From NCBI GenBank assembly GCA_963682025.1, contig OY821519.1, positions 110,487,764-110,551,763 on the forward strand: a stretch of 64,000 nt of DNA, in the 5' to 3' direction. The stretch's first letter is position 1. The number at the start of each line of letters is the position of its first letter. The stretch comes from Cordilura impudica. Its lineage: Eukaryota; Arthropoda; Insecta; Diptera; Scathophagidae. Below are positions 44,760 through 55,965 of the stretch, piece after piece. Under the pieces are notes generated by a model, which was not told the DNA's origin, did no database searches, and saw only the letters and a program-made list of their open reading frames with translations. A program made the position numbers and the translations under genes.

Positions 44760-47700
44760 TGGCGTTGTATGGGATATTTTTCTTCTTTCGAATTATACAG
44801 CATCTCTAATGCTGCGCCTTACTTAACTAAGATAAAAGCAAATTTTTGGAATTCCAGCTTCTGTTGTTCCTGAGATGTGGCGCGTCAAAAAGTGAAAAAA
44901 TCATTAAAAACACATATAAGTGGTCTGCCATTATTATTTATATATCAAAAAGTTTTTAACATACAGGGTCAAAATTTATCTTATTTTAAAGGTATTGAGA
45001 AAAGCTTTTAAGCTGCATTATATAATTTTTTTTTTTCAATGTCACATGATTTAAAGTTTGGGAAGCTATATCTCAAAAAATGAAATTTTTAAAACACTGG
45101 AAAAAATGTATGTTCATCCTGATAGTATTCACTGCATTTTGTGACAAAAGTTTTGAGTGAGCTCTTATTGGTTCCTGAAATATTGATAAAAATGTGAAAT
45201 TGTTCGAAAAAATTTTACATATATATATTTTTTTATTTGGGTGATATTTTAGACAAAAGGAGTTAAAAGTAAGAAATATTTGTATATAGAAATGTTTTCG
45301 GAGACGGTTTTACTTTCAGTTTTGATTTTCCTTCAGGAACAATAAAGTGGAACTCTTGTGTGCCTGGTATAGTTCTCATTCCAATAAACCTGTTTTTAAG
45401 AAACTCTTCTTCACCACGACACCACTCATACAACTGAAGCGGGGTTGTAGTTTGGTCTTGTATTGGACGCTGAAAACTGGCTCGGCCAGCTTCTCTCTTT
45501 ACGATTCCACCAAGACCATCGCTAAGCCTGTTTCCTTGGCTTATGGCAAAAATATGCCATTCGACTGGAAAACCAAAATCATCTTCATGATGGCATAAAT
45601 TAGCGAAATTTTTTTATTTTTAAATTGAGCGACTGAGCCATCTGAAATATAAAAAATTGTTGTATTGTTGAACAAAACTTATTTTGTAGAAAGATTATCA
45701 TATTACGATGGAACAAATGGACTGCAACAGTCCTGTGGATGTGACTATTAGATATAACTATGTAATAAATATGCTCTAACTTGCCATTGTACTTGTAATA
45801 TATAGAAATTGGATATAAAGTAGCTTGGCTGTTATTCCAGTGTGAAGAGTCCTGAACAAAAAAAGATGCATATTGCGAAAAATCACATACTGCAATGTTC
45901 TCATGTTTTCTAAGTGATGATTTTTTTGCATTCAAAAATGCTGCTTGTTCCTTTGCAATAAACGAGTGAGGCAAAAGTGTCAATAATTTTTCGCAAAGTG
46001 AATGCAGAAAATCATCAGCGTGCTTTACCATTGTTTCTAATGAATCTCTATCCACACATATCCATTGTTTATATGTAATTTCATCAAAATGATTTGTTTC
46101 TAATAATTTGCCAAGTTTTTGCTTGAGATTTTCTACTCCTGGACAGTCCTTACATTTATCTAAATAGCATTTGGGGGCCGAAGGATTGCACGTGATTTTC
46201 TCTAAGCCTTCTGTAAATTTTTTAAGTTCAAGGAGTGTATCATTAGTTTTACGTGTTGTTTTGTGCACACGCAGATATTGTGAGTTCCACTGGCATTGAC
46301 CAACACAATATTTTTCGGACGAAGCTCACAAAATTTAGAAAGACTAATTTTTATTCCTTCATGTTTTTCTATAAACAATGCATAGATTTCCAAGCAGCAA
46401 TCTTTTAGTAATCTTTATACCCTGGCATGCATCTGCTGATGTCATCATGTTCATAAAAGATTTTAACAGCTTCCACAACTCTCGATTATAAAACATTCAT
46501 TTGTTTGTTCTTGGGGTTACTCAGTATATCTTTATCCTCAGCTAATTTTTCTACCTTCCGACTCATAAAGTCGGAAATTTCAAACTCCTGTACCATTTTC
46601 GGCAATATCCAACTTTTTGGTAAAAGGGTTAGCAATTGTGTTTTTTCGATATTCTTTTGAGTAGAATTTTCCTTTAACTGCTGAACTATTTCCGATTCTG
46701 GACAAACATGAGACACTGCAGGAGCAGTTCTTTAACCTGGGAAAAGCTTTTTTTTTATAGAAGTACTTAACCTTTAAAATTTTTGCAATCTGTAACTTTT
46801 TTGATAATTTTTTTTCTTTTTGATAGGCGACGTTTAATTTGTCTAACACAACCGCTTCTGTACCAGATTGCGATGGCTCTTTGAATGCAAACGGTCCAGA
46901 AATTTCTTGGGTGGTACAAATACGACTATGGTTTTTCAATTTCGACAGGCAAAGTCTGCACCTACAACAAACTTTATGGGATGTTGAAATGTTGGGAACA
47001 TCTGTAAAATCTAACATCTACTCCTTGACTGTTGCCATGGTAAACACAAAAAGAACACAATTTTTTCCAAACCACTCCTCTCGATAGAAAACTTTATGAG
47101 AAAAACATTAAACAACTATTGAATAGTTTTCCTACGTACACAAGGTGATTTATTTAAATTTGAATTTTTTTAAATATTTCGCTCTATAACCAGCAAAAGT
47201 TCATTAAAATAAAATAACTTCAGGTAAAATGGGAAAGCTTCCACATTACCGAAATTTAATATATAGCAAAAGTAAGCATTAAACAAAAATTAAAAAAATA
47301 TATAATTAAATTTTATATTTTATTTTACGCTAATTAAACTATAACAGCTCGCCCAAAAATGTACAATGAAATTCAAACAAGGCTATTGGCAACTTCCTTT
47401 AAGTTTTTTGTTATTAAAAAAATGAATAAAAAAAATAATAATAAAAAAAATAGTATACAATTTTTTTAAATAATTTCAAATTTTTTTCAATATATCATGA
47501 AATAATAAGAGCTCACTCAAATTTTTGGCACAAAATGCAGAGAAGACTATCAGGATCAACATATATTTTTTTAGAATCTTAAAAATTTAATTTTTTGAGA
47601 TATAGCTTTCCAAATTTTAAATCGTGCGATAGTGACCTATGACTTTTCGCGAAAAAATCTCTTAAGTAAGTTTTAAAGCTATTTTCAATACCTAATAGAT

Positions 47701-47895
47701 GAGACCAATTTCCACCTTCTGTATTTAAAACTTTTGAAGATATAAGCTATAATGGCAGAAGCGCCATATTTCGGGAACTACAAAAGCTAGACAACCAAAA
47801 TTTTTGAATTTATGTTAGTTTAGTACTGTGGAACATTCGTGCTAATTTTTGTACAATTCAAAGAGGGTAAGGCGAAAATGGCGTTTTTTTCGTTG
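44760..47895 (-). mobile_element. Diverged long-TIR transposon, same superfamily as copies 1 and 2
   Basis: The arms are about 400 bp: left 44760-45190, right about 47500-47895. They are inverted relatives (GGAAGCTATATCTCAAAAAATGA with its partner near 47600; TTTTGAGTGAGCTCTTATT with AATAAGAGCTCACTCAAA). Arm sequence is unrelated to copies 1 and 2, but layout and transposase are alike. The outer tips are blurred and could lie further out. Confidence 0.72.
45300..47040 (-). pseudogene. Transposase of diverged long-TIR element, most complete in window
   Basis: From about 47040: MATVKE, stop, then a cysteine cluster VCCRCRLCLSKLKNHSRIC, a lysine-rich region, a second frame with CSVSCLSRIGNSSAVK/SHVCPESE, FYEHDDISRCMPGYKDY near 46460, GIKISLSKFCELRPKNIVLV, SGTHNICVCTKQHVKLMI, CNPSAPKCYLDKCKDCPG, HSFIAKEQAAFLNAKKSSL, VCDFSQYASFFVQD, then after a frameshift LCHHEDDFGFPVEWHIFAIS, RLSDGLGGIVKREAGRASFQ and KFIGMRTIPGTQEFHF-type end near 45310. 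It keeps the N-terminal half missing from copies 1 and 2. Changes at would-be key sites (CDF.Q instead of DF.EN, SQGN instead of HGKG) add to several shifts, so it is inactive. Confidence 0.75.
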
Positions 47896-48900
47896 ATTTT
47901 AAATGGAATTACCCTGTCTCAAAATTACAATACCTCAAAATCGACTTTTTGCGAAAAATAACTTTGTTATTGTTGAAAATTAATCTTTGGGATGTCAGAA
48001 ACAAATTTCGTTTTGCGACTTTTTCATTTCTCAATTTTTTGAAAAGATAATGTTATTTTTATGTTACTCACGAAAATTGCCTTTTTGACTCTTAAAACCT
48101 AAAAATTGGTTTGACAATGTTATGCAAATTTGTCCAGGAGTGGTAGGTCAAAATTTTTTCTGAATGTACCAACATCGAAAAAATCCAAATAAAAGTTTTT
48201 TTTTTTTTTAAATTTATTAGAAAAATGTCAGACGCCAGACGCAAAAGTAATTTATTCAACGTTATTCAATTTTATATATGTAAAGTTTATTTCGAAAAAA
48301 TAGCCACAGTTAACAAAATTAGGATTAAAAATAAAAATTTTTTTATTTAAAAAAATCATGGTTAAAATTCCGTATAAGAGTGCACTCATCGCCTTTTAAC
48401 CCTTACCAATCTTCTTAGCCCCCTTTAAGGTGAAAAAACGAAAAATGCCACAAATGGGTTCGCTTGTTTTCTTAATGGCAAAAAAACGGCTAAATAGTTT
48501 TGCTTTAAACTCACGCAAATATTTTTGATAGTTGGAAATATCAGCTCAAACTCATTATACGTTCAGCCCATAGCCGTATAGAGTATACAAATTTTCAATT
48601 ATTGCGTCCGTGCGTCCATCCATTCATCCATCCATCTGTCTCTATGTGTGTCCATTTAAAGATTTTAATAAAATTGCAGGTTGCAGATATAAATATAATT
48701 TGATAAAATTTTGTATATAAATTATCTCGGTCATAGGACCATCGCTATAAATCTTAAAGGCACTCTATGTTCGAGCCAAACCCACACACAAATTGCCCAT
48801 ATGGAATCGACTGAAATTGTTCTAAATTTTCTTATAAATCTCGGTCAGATCAGTAGTCCAGGAATAAATCCTGTAGGACCATTTTTTGTTGTAGTACGCA
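47896..48900. other. Noncoding; contains a worn fragment related to the 0.8-kb repeat
   Basis: At about 48560-48740 the order AGCCGTATAGAGTATA, GTCCGTGCGTCCATCC, GTGTGTCCATTTAAAGA and TTTGATAAAATTTTGTATAT parallels the 3' half of the 0.8-kb repeat in reverse, much diverged. The rest shows nothing. Confidence 0.4.
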
Positions 48901-48904
48901 AAAA

Positions 48905-49240
48905 TATGTACGCGCTAAAATTTTTAAATATTTTCAACAAAATCCAATTTGGTCCTAAAAAAAAGTTTGCCGAAGTATCAAAGTTCGCAGTAAAACTGTT
49001 TCCGATATTATTAGAAGCTATCAAGAGAATTTGACCATTCATAGGAAACCTTGTTTGGGAAGAAAGAGAGATCCACATGCTGTCTTTAACGAGCTCCAAA
49101 TACAACCAGTAGAAAAGCAGCCCCTGAGTACTCGGACTATTTGGTGCGAAAAATTAAAATTAATGGAGTTTGAGAGCATAAAAAGTTCAAAAAGCTTCAG
49201 ACAGAAACACTGCAAAAATTTAAAGACAATGTTTCATTAT
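48905..49240 (+). pseudogene. Tc1-type transposase, N-terminal part (continues at 50037)
   Basis: FGPKKKFAEVSKFAVK, then one base out of frame VSDIIRSYQENLTIHRKPCL, GRKRDPHAVFNELQ, PLSTRTIWCEKLKLMEF and SSKSFRQKHCKNLKTMFHYK. This is the paired-type DNA-binding region with the GRKR motif between its two halves, typical of Tc1/Tc3 elements. The frame runs into the 0.8-kb repeat and resumes after it. Confidence 0.66.
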
Positions 49241-50036
49241 AAAACAAGTAAGAAAATTATAGTCGGTCTAGACCGACTATACGATAAACTATACCATGCG
49301 TTTAGAGACCCTATCTCTTAGGCCCAACTAAAACTGGATGTAGAAAATAAGCATAAACCAAATTTGAGTGGCAATGTTATTAATTTTTTTGGCTGCAGAT
49401 ATGAAAAAGTTCATATCGGGTGCAATATTTATATGGGGACTAGGTCGAAAAATGGACCGATCCTAACCATATTTGGTAAAGTCACTTATATTTTGAAAAA
49501 ATATACACAAACCAAATTCGAGAAAAATCTGTGCAATATTTTTGTTTTTTGATAGATTTAAGTGAAGATCGGGAAGCAGCTATATGTGGGGCCTATGACT
49601 AAGAATTGCCCTATAGGGATTCTTTTTGTACTACTGATTAGTGGATACAATAAACACATACAAACCCAATTTGACTAAGATCTATGTGATAGTTTGGATC
49701 TTATGGCAATTTATGTCGATTTCATAGGGGGTCATTTGTATGGGGACTAGGTCTGAACATGGACCGATTTTCACCAATTTCAACAGAATTCATCCCATGG
49801 CCGACAAAAGCTCATATACTAAATTTCATCAAAATATGTTCATATTTGCGACCTGTAGTTTGATTAAAAATTTACATGGACACACAGACGGACGGACGGA
49901 TATCGCTAAAACGACTCAGAAAGTGATTCTGAGCTGATCGATATAATAAAATATGGTTCTAGGTCAAATATTCTTGGTAGTTACAAACAGCAGCACAAAG
50001 TCTTTATACCCAAACCACACAGTGGTATATGGTATA
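49241..50036 (+). repeat. 0.8-kb palindrome-ended repeat, copy f, inside Tc1 transposase
   Basis: Complete copy: perfect start palindrome at 49259-49282, three ACGG units near 49888, decayed end (AGTGGTATATGGTATA). TATAAA stands at both junctions (about 49240-49245 and 50031-50037), a possible target duplication. Confidence 0.88.
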
Positions 50037-50640
50037 AATACTGCTGCAAAATGGATGACGAAACTTATGTACTGGTATGTTTGTTGCAGCTTCCGGGTTA
50101 AAAGTTTTCCTTTGTTCGAGGAAACGTCGAAGATAAGTTTAGGGCCCAACAGCAGACGAAATTTCCACAAAATTTCCTGGTATGGCAAACAATATAGAGT
50201 TATGGCAAAATAAGCGAGTCATTTGTTACAACGGGCTCTATTAATACCGTAATTTATATTAAGGAGTGTGTACAAAGCAGACGTTTTCCTTCTGTAAGCC
50301 AACCCAATGTGCCCAGGTATTGCTGCACCAATTTGGTATCCTCTCACTATGGTGAGAAAACTTTTGAGTGGTACAAGAACATTAAATTGGGTTCTATAGT
50401 AAGGGAGGTAAATCCCAAGACCATGAAAAGTGAGGATGTGCAAACTGACAATTGAATCCATTAAAATTAGCGGTTTGACAAGAGTGTATATGTTGCTGAA
50501 AATAGGCACCAATATTCATATAGCTAGCACCATATGCCTGCCAAATATTCTAGAAAGAACCATAAGAATGGTTTTTTGTCTAACGATAGATATTGTATGA
50601 GAATTAAAATTTATTGAAATTTTTAAAAAATGTGTAGCAA
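50037..50640 (+). pseudogene. Tc1-type transposase, catalytic part
   Basis: Reading resumes with KYCCKMDDETYVLVCLLQLP (first catalytic D in MDDETYV), then FRAQQQTKFPQNFLVWQTI, SESFVTTGSINTVIYIKECV, and RYCCTNLVSSHYGE where the usual second D is N. The third acidic region is lost in stops (APYACQIF...). Stops at several codons. Joined to 48905-49240 it accounts for most of a Tc1-size protein of about 340 residues. Confidence 0.66.
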
Positions 50641-50653
50641 TAATCTATATATC

Positions 50654-51061
50654 GCACCTGTACATCTAAAGTGAGTCACCTCAAAATTTTTAAATTTTCA
50701 CTTTTTGCAAGAAACCGATACACAGTGGTCATATCTATCCACTTTAAAAATCTTACATCGATTTTTCTAGTCTTTCGCAAAAAAAAAAAAATTACAGTTT
50801 TAACCCTCTTTGTGTTATAACAGTAGCTTCTTTAGAATCCACTAAAAAGACATATTTTTAGTTCCACACAAAAGAATTGTAATTTTTGATGATCACCGAA
50901 AAAATCGCAAAAACAACTACTGTTGTATACTTATTATTCGCAATTTTTTTGCAATGAAAAAACTGTTTTTAAATTTTATAGCAAATATTAAAAAAAATCG
51001 TTTTTTGCCTCTACTGAAAATTTGTAAATTTTGAGTTGACTCACTTTAGAGGTACAGGTGC
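50654..51061. mobile_element. MITE with about 45-bp TIRs
   Basis: GCACCTGTACATCTAAAGTG continuing AGTCACCTCAAAATTTTTAAATTTTCA is answered at the right end by the inverse, GAGTTGACTCACTTTAGAGG then TACAGGTGC. 408 bp, noncoding. Flanks TATATATC and AATATATA do not give a clear duplication. Confidence 0.7.
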
Positions 51062-51099
51062 AATATATAAAATTCATTTTCTGTTTGTTTGTTTATTTG

Positions 51100-51985
51100 T
51101 TTGTTTGACCGCTAGAGAAATTTGTAGTTTTCAACGGATTTCTCTGAAATTTTGTTCACACGATGTATGTACCATAGGAAAGGTTGCCATTTACTTCCTA
51201 TCGGCCACGCCTTCTTTTACGCCCACTTTTTGTATACAATTCGTTCTCTGTTTTTCGCGGCTATAAAATTTTTTATTTGTTAACCGATTTTTCTAAACTT
51301 TGGTCCACACGATCTCTGTACCCCAGGAAAGGTTTCCATATGCTTCCTTTCGGCCACGCATGTTTTTTCTGTTTTTTGGTATATTTTTTCGCAATACAAA
51401 TTTTTATTTGTCGACGGATTTCTCTGAAGTTTAGTACACATGTTCTCTGTACCCCAGGAAAGGTTGCCATATACTTCCTATCGGCCATGCCTACTTTTAT
51501 GCCCACTTTTTGTATACAACTCATTTTCTGTTTTTTGGTATATTTTTTCGCAATACAAATTTTTATTTGTTAACCGATTTCTCTGAAATTTGGTACACAC
51601 GATCTCTGTATTGCACGTAAGGATACCATATGCTTCTTATCGACCGCGCCTATTTCTACGCTCAATTCATTTTCTGCTTTTTTGTATATTTGTTCTCTAC
51701 ACAAATTTAAACTTTTCATCGGAGATCTCTGATATTTGGTACATGCGATCTATACCCCAGAGACTGTCTTACCGGCCACGCCAATTTTTACGCCCACATT
51801 TTTTAAATTTTTTACGGGTTTCACTCGAATTTACTGCACATTATTCTCATATCCCAGCAAGGTCATCATATATTTTCATCGGCCACGCCAACTTTTTTTA
51901 ATTTTCTATATACGCTTTTGGTGTTTATTGTTTTAGTGTTTCAATGGACTTCCCTAAAACTTTGTGCACAAATCTCTTTACTTAC
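51100..51985. repeat. Degenerate tandem array, about 100-160-bp unit
   Basis: The phrase AAATTTGGTACACACGATCT and variants recur at about 51148, 51295, 51426, 51584, 51730, 51827 and 51955. Units also carry CTGTACCCCAGGAAAGGTTG, CCATATACTTCCTATCGGCC and ACGCCCACTTTTTGTATACA. Spacing varies from about 97 to 158. Open frames of 70-130 codons here follow the period and show no domain. Confidence 0.72.
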
Positions 51986-52219
51986 TACTCTTGAGTTTAC
52001 ACCATTATGAAATAAATATTGTAATTCAACATATTACAAATATTCCCGTCTTGCCTTTTTTGTTATATGAGTTGTAACACCCCAAAATTAGTGCAGATTT
52101 ATTTCGAACAGATACAGGTTGACTATCATTGTAGGATAACTCCGATGAGGTTAATTCATACAAATATTTATATTTGTATTTTTAACTACATTGGAAATCA
52201 ACAAATATTTCCATATCAT

Positions 52220-52510
52220 CGTTTTCACTGTATAAGTGAGTTGTAAAGGTGTATAAAAACTATTTGCAATTGTGACTTGCACATGAAAGCATAGCATATA
52301 GGCCGTACTAGACTAAACGGAACTCTAGAGAACCCGATCAGATCCAAATTCGAATCGAGTCTCAACGAGTCAGAAAATCTGAGTCGAGAAATGCTGAAAC
52401 ATCTGAGCAAACTCAATAACGTCTTGAAGCCAAAAAATCAAGACAAGCTTTATTAAGAGAGGCGGAAATGCCTGAATCAACACAAGTGTGTCTAGAAATC
52501 TAGCGGACAA
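52220..52510 (+). pseudogene. Fragment like the repeat-rich N-terminus of insect Helitron proteins
   Basis: One frame reads TKRNSREPDQIQIRIESQRV, RKSESRNAETSEQTQ, stop, RLEAKKSRQALLREAEMPES and TQVCLEI. It is a roughly 24-residue tandem repeat (SR..ET.EQTQ.RLE..R.RQ). I remember such repeats preceding the replicase/helicase of insect Helitrons. No helicase motif is present here. Low to moderate confidence. Confidence 0.42.
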
Positions 52511-52731
52511 TCTCTTACGTTAGCAGGTATCAACTTAGGATCTCCAACTTTTTCTCATAAACAATTATATGTCGCCTGGTACATAGTTGGGAGCCAGCAC
52601 AATATTTTCTTATATGCACCAGAGAGAAAAACCAGAAATGTTGTATATCCCAAGGCTCTAGAATAAGTTAAATTCGTAACTCAAGATAATCGATGCACAA
52701 ACAAAGTTAGTTGTAATGGCAAGTAGGCGCT

Positions 52732-53713
52732 GAGTACTTAGTCCCCAATGAACAAATTCCCCAAAAAAATAAATTTATTCCCCAAAAATTTGGGGAATAA
52801 CTTCATGATAAACCAATTCCCCAAATTTTTTAAAAAAGGTCCCCAAAAGAAATGAATAAATTCTCAATAATGCTCTCAATATCTGCCCTGCAGTAAACGT
52901 ACTTAAAATCTGTATTCTTTTCAATAGCATCATTTCGGTGCGCGGAAGCGACGAGACGCGCTCGCGGAACACAGCTTAGCTAAAATATCGGAATGATCTG
53001 AAAAATATAATTTGGCAATTAAAATAAGTTGACAACAACTGCGAGGCAGCACTGGTGTAGCTGCCAAACGCGCGGACGCGGACGCGGACGCGAGGCGCTC
53101 ACGAACACAGTTCAGTTAAAATATAGCGGAACACAGCTTAGCTAAAATGTCGGAATGATCTGAAAAATATACTTTGGCGTTTAAAACAACTGCGGAACAC
53201 AGCTCAGTGAAAAGTCTTATGATCAATTTTTTCTACGTATGTGCAATAATTACTATACATATATTATAAGCAGCTGTTTAAATCAAACTTGCATCGCAAT
53301 TTTAAATGTCGCATTCATTTTCCATTTTTGAAACTTCAATAAATTTGACGTCTCTGCTCAATGATGATCACTTATTGAATGAAGTTATTAAATTTTTAAA
53401 AGTTCTGCTTCCTTTAATTTGCAAACGATTCCGTTATTTGAGGTTTACAAAATAAATAAACTTCACAAAAAAAAAAAAAAAACTTCAAGCGGTTTCGCAG
53501 TTTTATTTTTGAAAAATTTTTGCTGTAGCGTCTTTAAAAAAAACATCTAAATTAAAAAATCAAAAAATTTTAAATTGAAATAAAAAATGAATTTACTCCC
53601 CAGAAAACGTAAACATTGGGGAATTTTTTCAACATTTTTTCAATCCCATAATACAAATTTTTGGAGAGAAAGTTCATCGTTTTGCGGAATTTGTTCATTG
53701 GGCACTAAGTACT
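52732..53713. mobile_element. MITE with an internal GC-rich core
   Basis: TIRs: GAGTACTTAGTCCCCAATGA continuing ACAAATTCCCC at the left, and the inverse of TTTGTTCATTGGGCACTAAG then TACT at the right. Flanks TAGGCGCT and AAGGCACT could be an 8-bp duplication with two mismatches. Inside, CTTAGCTAAAATATCGGAAT and the following GATCTGAAAAATATA occur twice (52973 and 53138). Between them is (GGACGC)n at 53073-53095, a striking GC island in AT-rich DNA. TTCCCCAAA motifs recur near the left end. Confidence 0.68.
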
Positions 53714-53721
53714 AAGGCACT

Positions 53722-55965
53722 AAGTGAATCATTTTTCAATTCAAAGGTCTTTGAATCCCGGAAAAGCAGCTAGTGATATAATAATAATTTATAGGAGGTT
53801 TTAAAACAAAATATAATTCGGATAACAAATAAAAATCTCATATTTTCTGTGTAAGAATAGCTGTAATATGAATTGGAATTTTTATTTAATATCTATCTGC
53901 TATATCTACAACTTTGTTTCAGACACAAAAGAGATATTCCGTACGGTTACCGAGTAATAACCGTGTTAAAATACAAAAAAGTGATAAAAATCCACCTTGA
54001 GCAAAAAAATTCGTATGGCCGTTAAATTTAATGACAGCCAACTTGACAAAACGAATGATGCAGAAGTTCTTATTTTTCGGGCTACGTTCAGTTGCAATTC
54101 TCTGAATTGGGTCCCAAATCAATGAGGTGAAAAATGTTGTACTGTGTTATTATTACATTTTATATATGTTAAGATTTTTCTGATTTAACTCCTTAGATTT
54201 TTCACAAATTTGGTTCTAGTCTTTGAAAAATAAATGACTTTACTAAATATGATATGAACTTTTTCATATTGGGACCAGAAATGAATGACAATGCCAGTTA
54301 GTTTATGTTTATTTCTTATATCTAAATATAAGTTAAGAAAATTCGGATCTAAGATTCTTTCTCGAAACTCATGGTATAAGTTATCATATAATCGGCCTAG
54401 ACTGAGTAATTTTCTTACTTGTTTCAAATTAATTATTTCTCAAAATGTTTAGATTTTCGTTTGCGGGAACCCTGACATGTAGTATTTTTACATATAGTTG
54501 CATAGGGCCTAATTAGAACCGAAATAAAATTAGATCATATGTTCTGTCGTTCCATTATAATATGAATACATTTTTTAAGCTAAAATTTGATTGGCTACAT
54601 TTTTCCAAAAAAAAAGGTTACAAATTATTAATTCTATTGTACTTTTTTTGTTTTGTCAAAATTTGTAAAATATTAATCTTTTATGAGATTTCCTAAAAAT
54701 TCAAAAACTTAAGCGGTTTTCTATATGCACTGAAGCCTATGATGATGTACCGTGGGCAACCCCTGTTATAGGATGAATCGTACTAGCTTTTCCGTATGTA
54801 TAGAGACTTGTTATTACGAGTATTAAAAAAACACCTTCCATGTTATGGAACATAGATGTTGGCAACACAAAAAACTATATATATTCTTGCTTTATTATGT
54901 TGGTTACATTGATACAGTGACAATATATGTATGTACGAGTATGTTGTGCGGCACGACTAAAGGAAAATAAAAAGAAATATCATCGTTCTGGAATTGTTTT
55001 GAAAAAAGTACTATTTCATTTGGTCGAAGCGATTTCTATGTGTTTTTCATCTAGTTACTCTATTGTTTCTGTTTTATTCTATGTCTATTTGTGAGAAATG
55101 TGTGTTATTTCGTACATCCTTTACATACGTAACTATACTTTATTACTTTACCATTCATTTAGACATTTTTCATTATATTCTTTCAACAATTATTTTGTGT
55201 TTTTTGATGTTGTCGTTTCATTTTTTTTTTTTGCTAAAATACATCCAAACATACAGGGGACTTTCAGTTATGATCATCAGATTTTAAGCTCGAATTTTAC
55301 TGTAATTTAATGGCAATTTTGATAGTGAATTCAAAATGTTTGTTACAGATTTGTATATATTTCCAATTATTGAAAGCAACATGTTATGATCTTATGGATT
55401 TGAAAATTTGTAATAAACTGTTATCCAATTTTTACAACATATATAAAAAATTTTAATTAAATAGGCACATGCTATTATAAAATCATATTTATTAGATTTT
55501 TTTAAATATAATGCTGCACTGCTATAATTCGCATGGGTTAAGCATGCAGTTCAACTTGCTTAATTCAATTTTAAAAACAGTAAAATTAGAAATAAGCGGA
55601 TGTATTACAAAAAACTAAAAAAAAAAAAAAATTCTTAAATTAATTTTCCGAAAATGTGCAGGATGATTTAATTTTACTATCCCCCAGCTTCGTTGCATGT
55701 TTCTCTCAATGGTTTGGTCGTTTTTTAAGGTTTTGTAATATCTCTTTTGTTTATTAAAATAACATATTTTTTGTTCTTTATTCAAATTCTAAATGGTTTT
55801 GATGTTTATTTTGTTGAGTAATTAGCATAATTAAAATTTGTTTTTTTTTGCCACACAAACAGTGAACAAGTCCTTTGTACAGAATGTTCTTTATAATGTT
55901 TCCAAATGCCTAAACACTTACTTAAATAAGCAGAAATTTCGTTGTTTTTTTTTAGTTTTTAAGGA
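53722..55965. other. Noncoding, apart from one repeat fragment
   Basis: Only the fragment at 54185-54425 is recognised. The T-rich open frames at 55063-55310 are low-complexity. Confidence 0.45.
54185..54425 (-). repeat. 0.8-kb repeat, decayed 5'-end fragment
   Basis: GAACTTTTTCATATTGGGACC, CTCATGGTATAAGTTATCAT and AATTTTCTTACTTGTTT follow the reverse of the family start; the palindrome is eroded (ATCGGCCTAGACTGAGTA). Confidence 0.65.

Noticed and set aside
51184..51573. 129-codon open frame
   Set aside because: It lies wholly in the second tandem array and reads through its units; no recognisable protein.
55063..55310. T-rich 70-74-codon frames predicting a membrane protein
   Set aside because: Low-complexity AT-rich DNA gives hydrophobic residues by chance; two frames overlap and neither has a recognisable motif.
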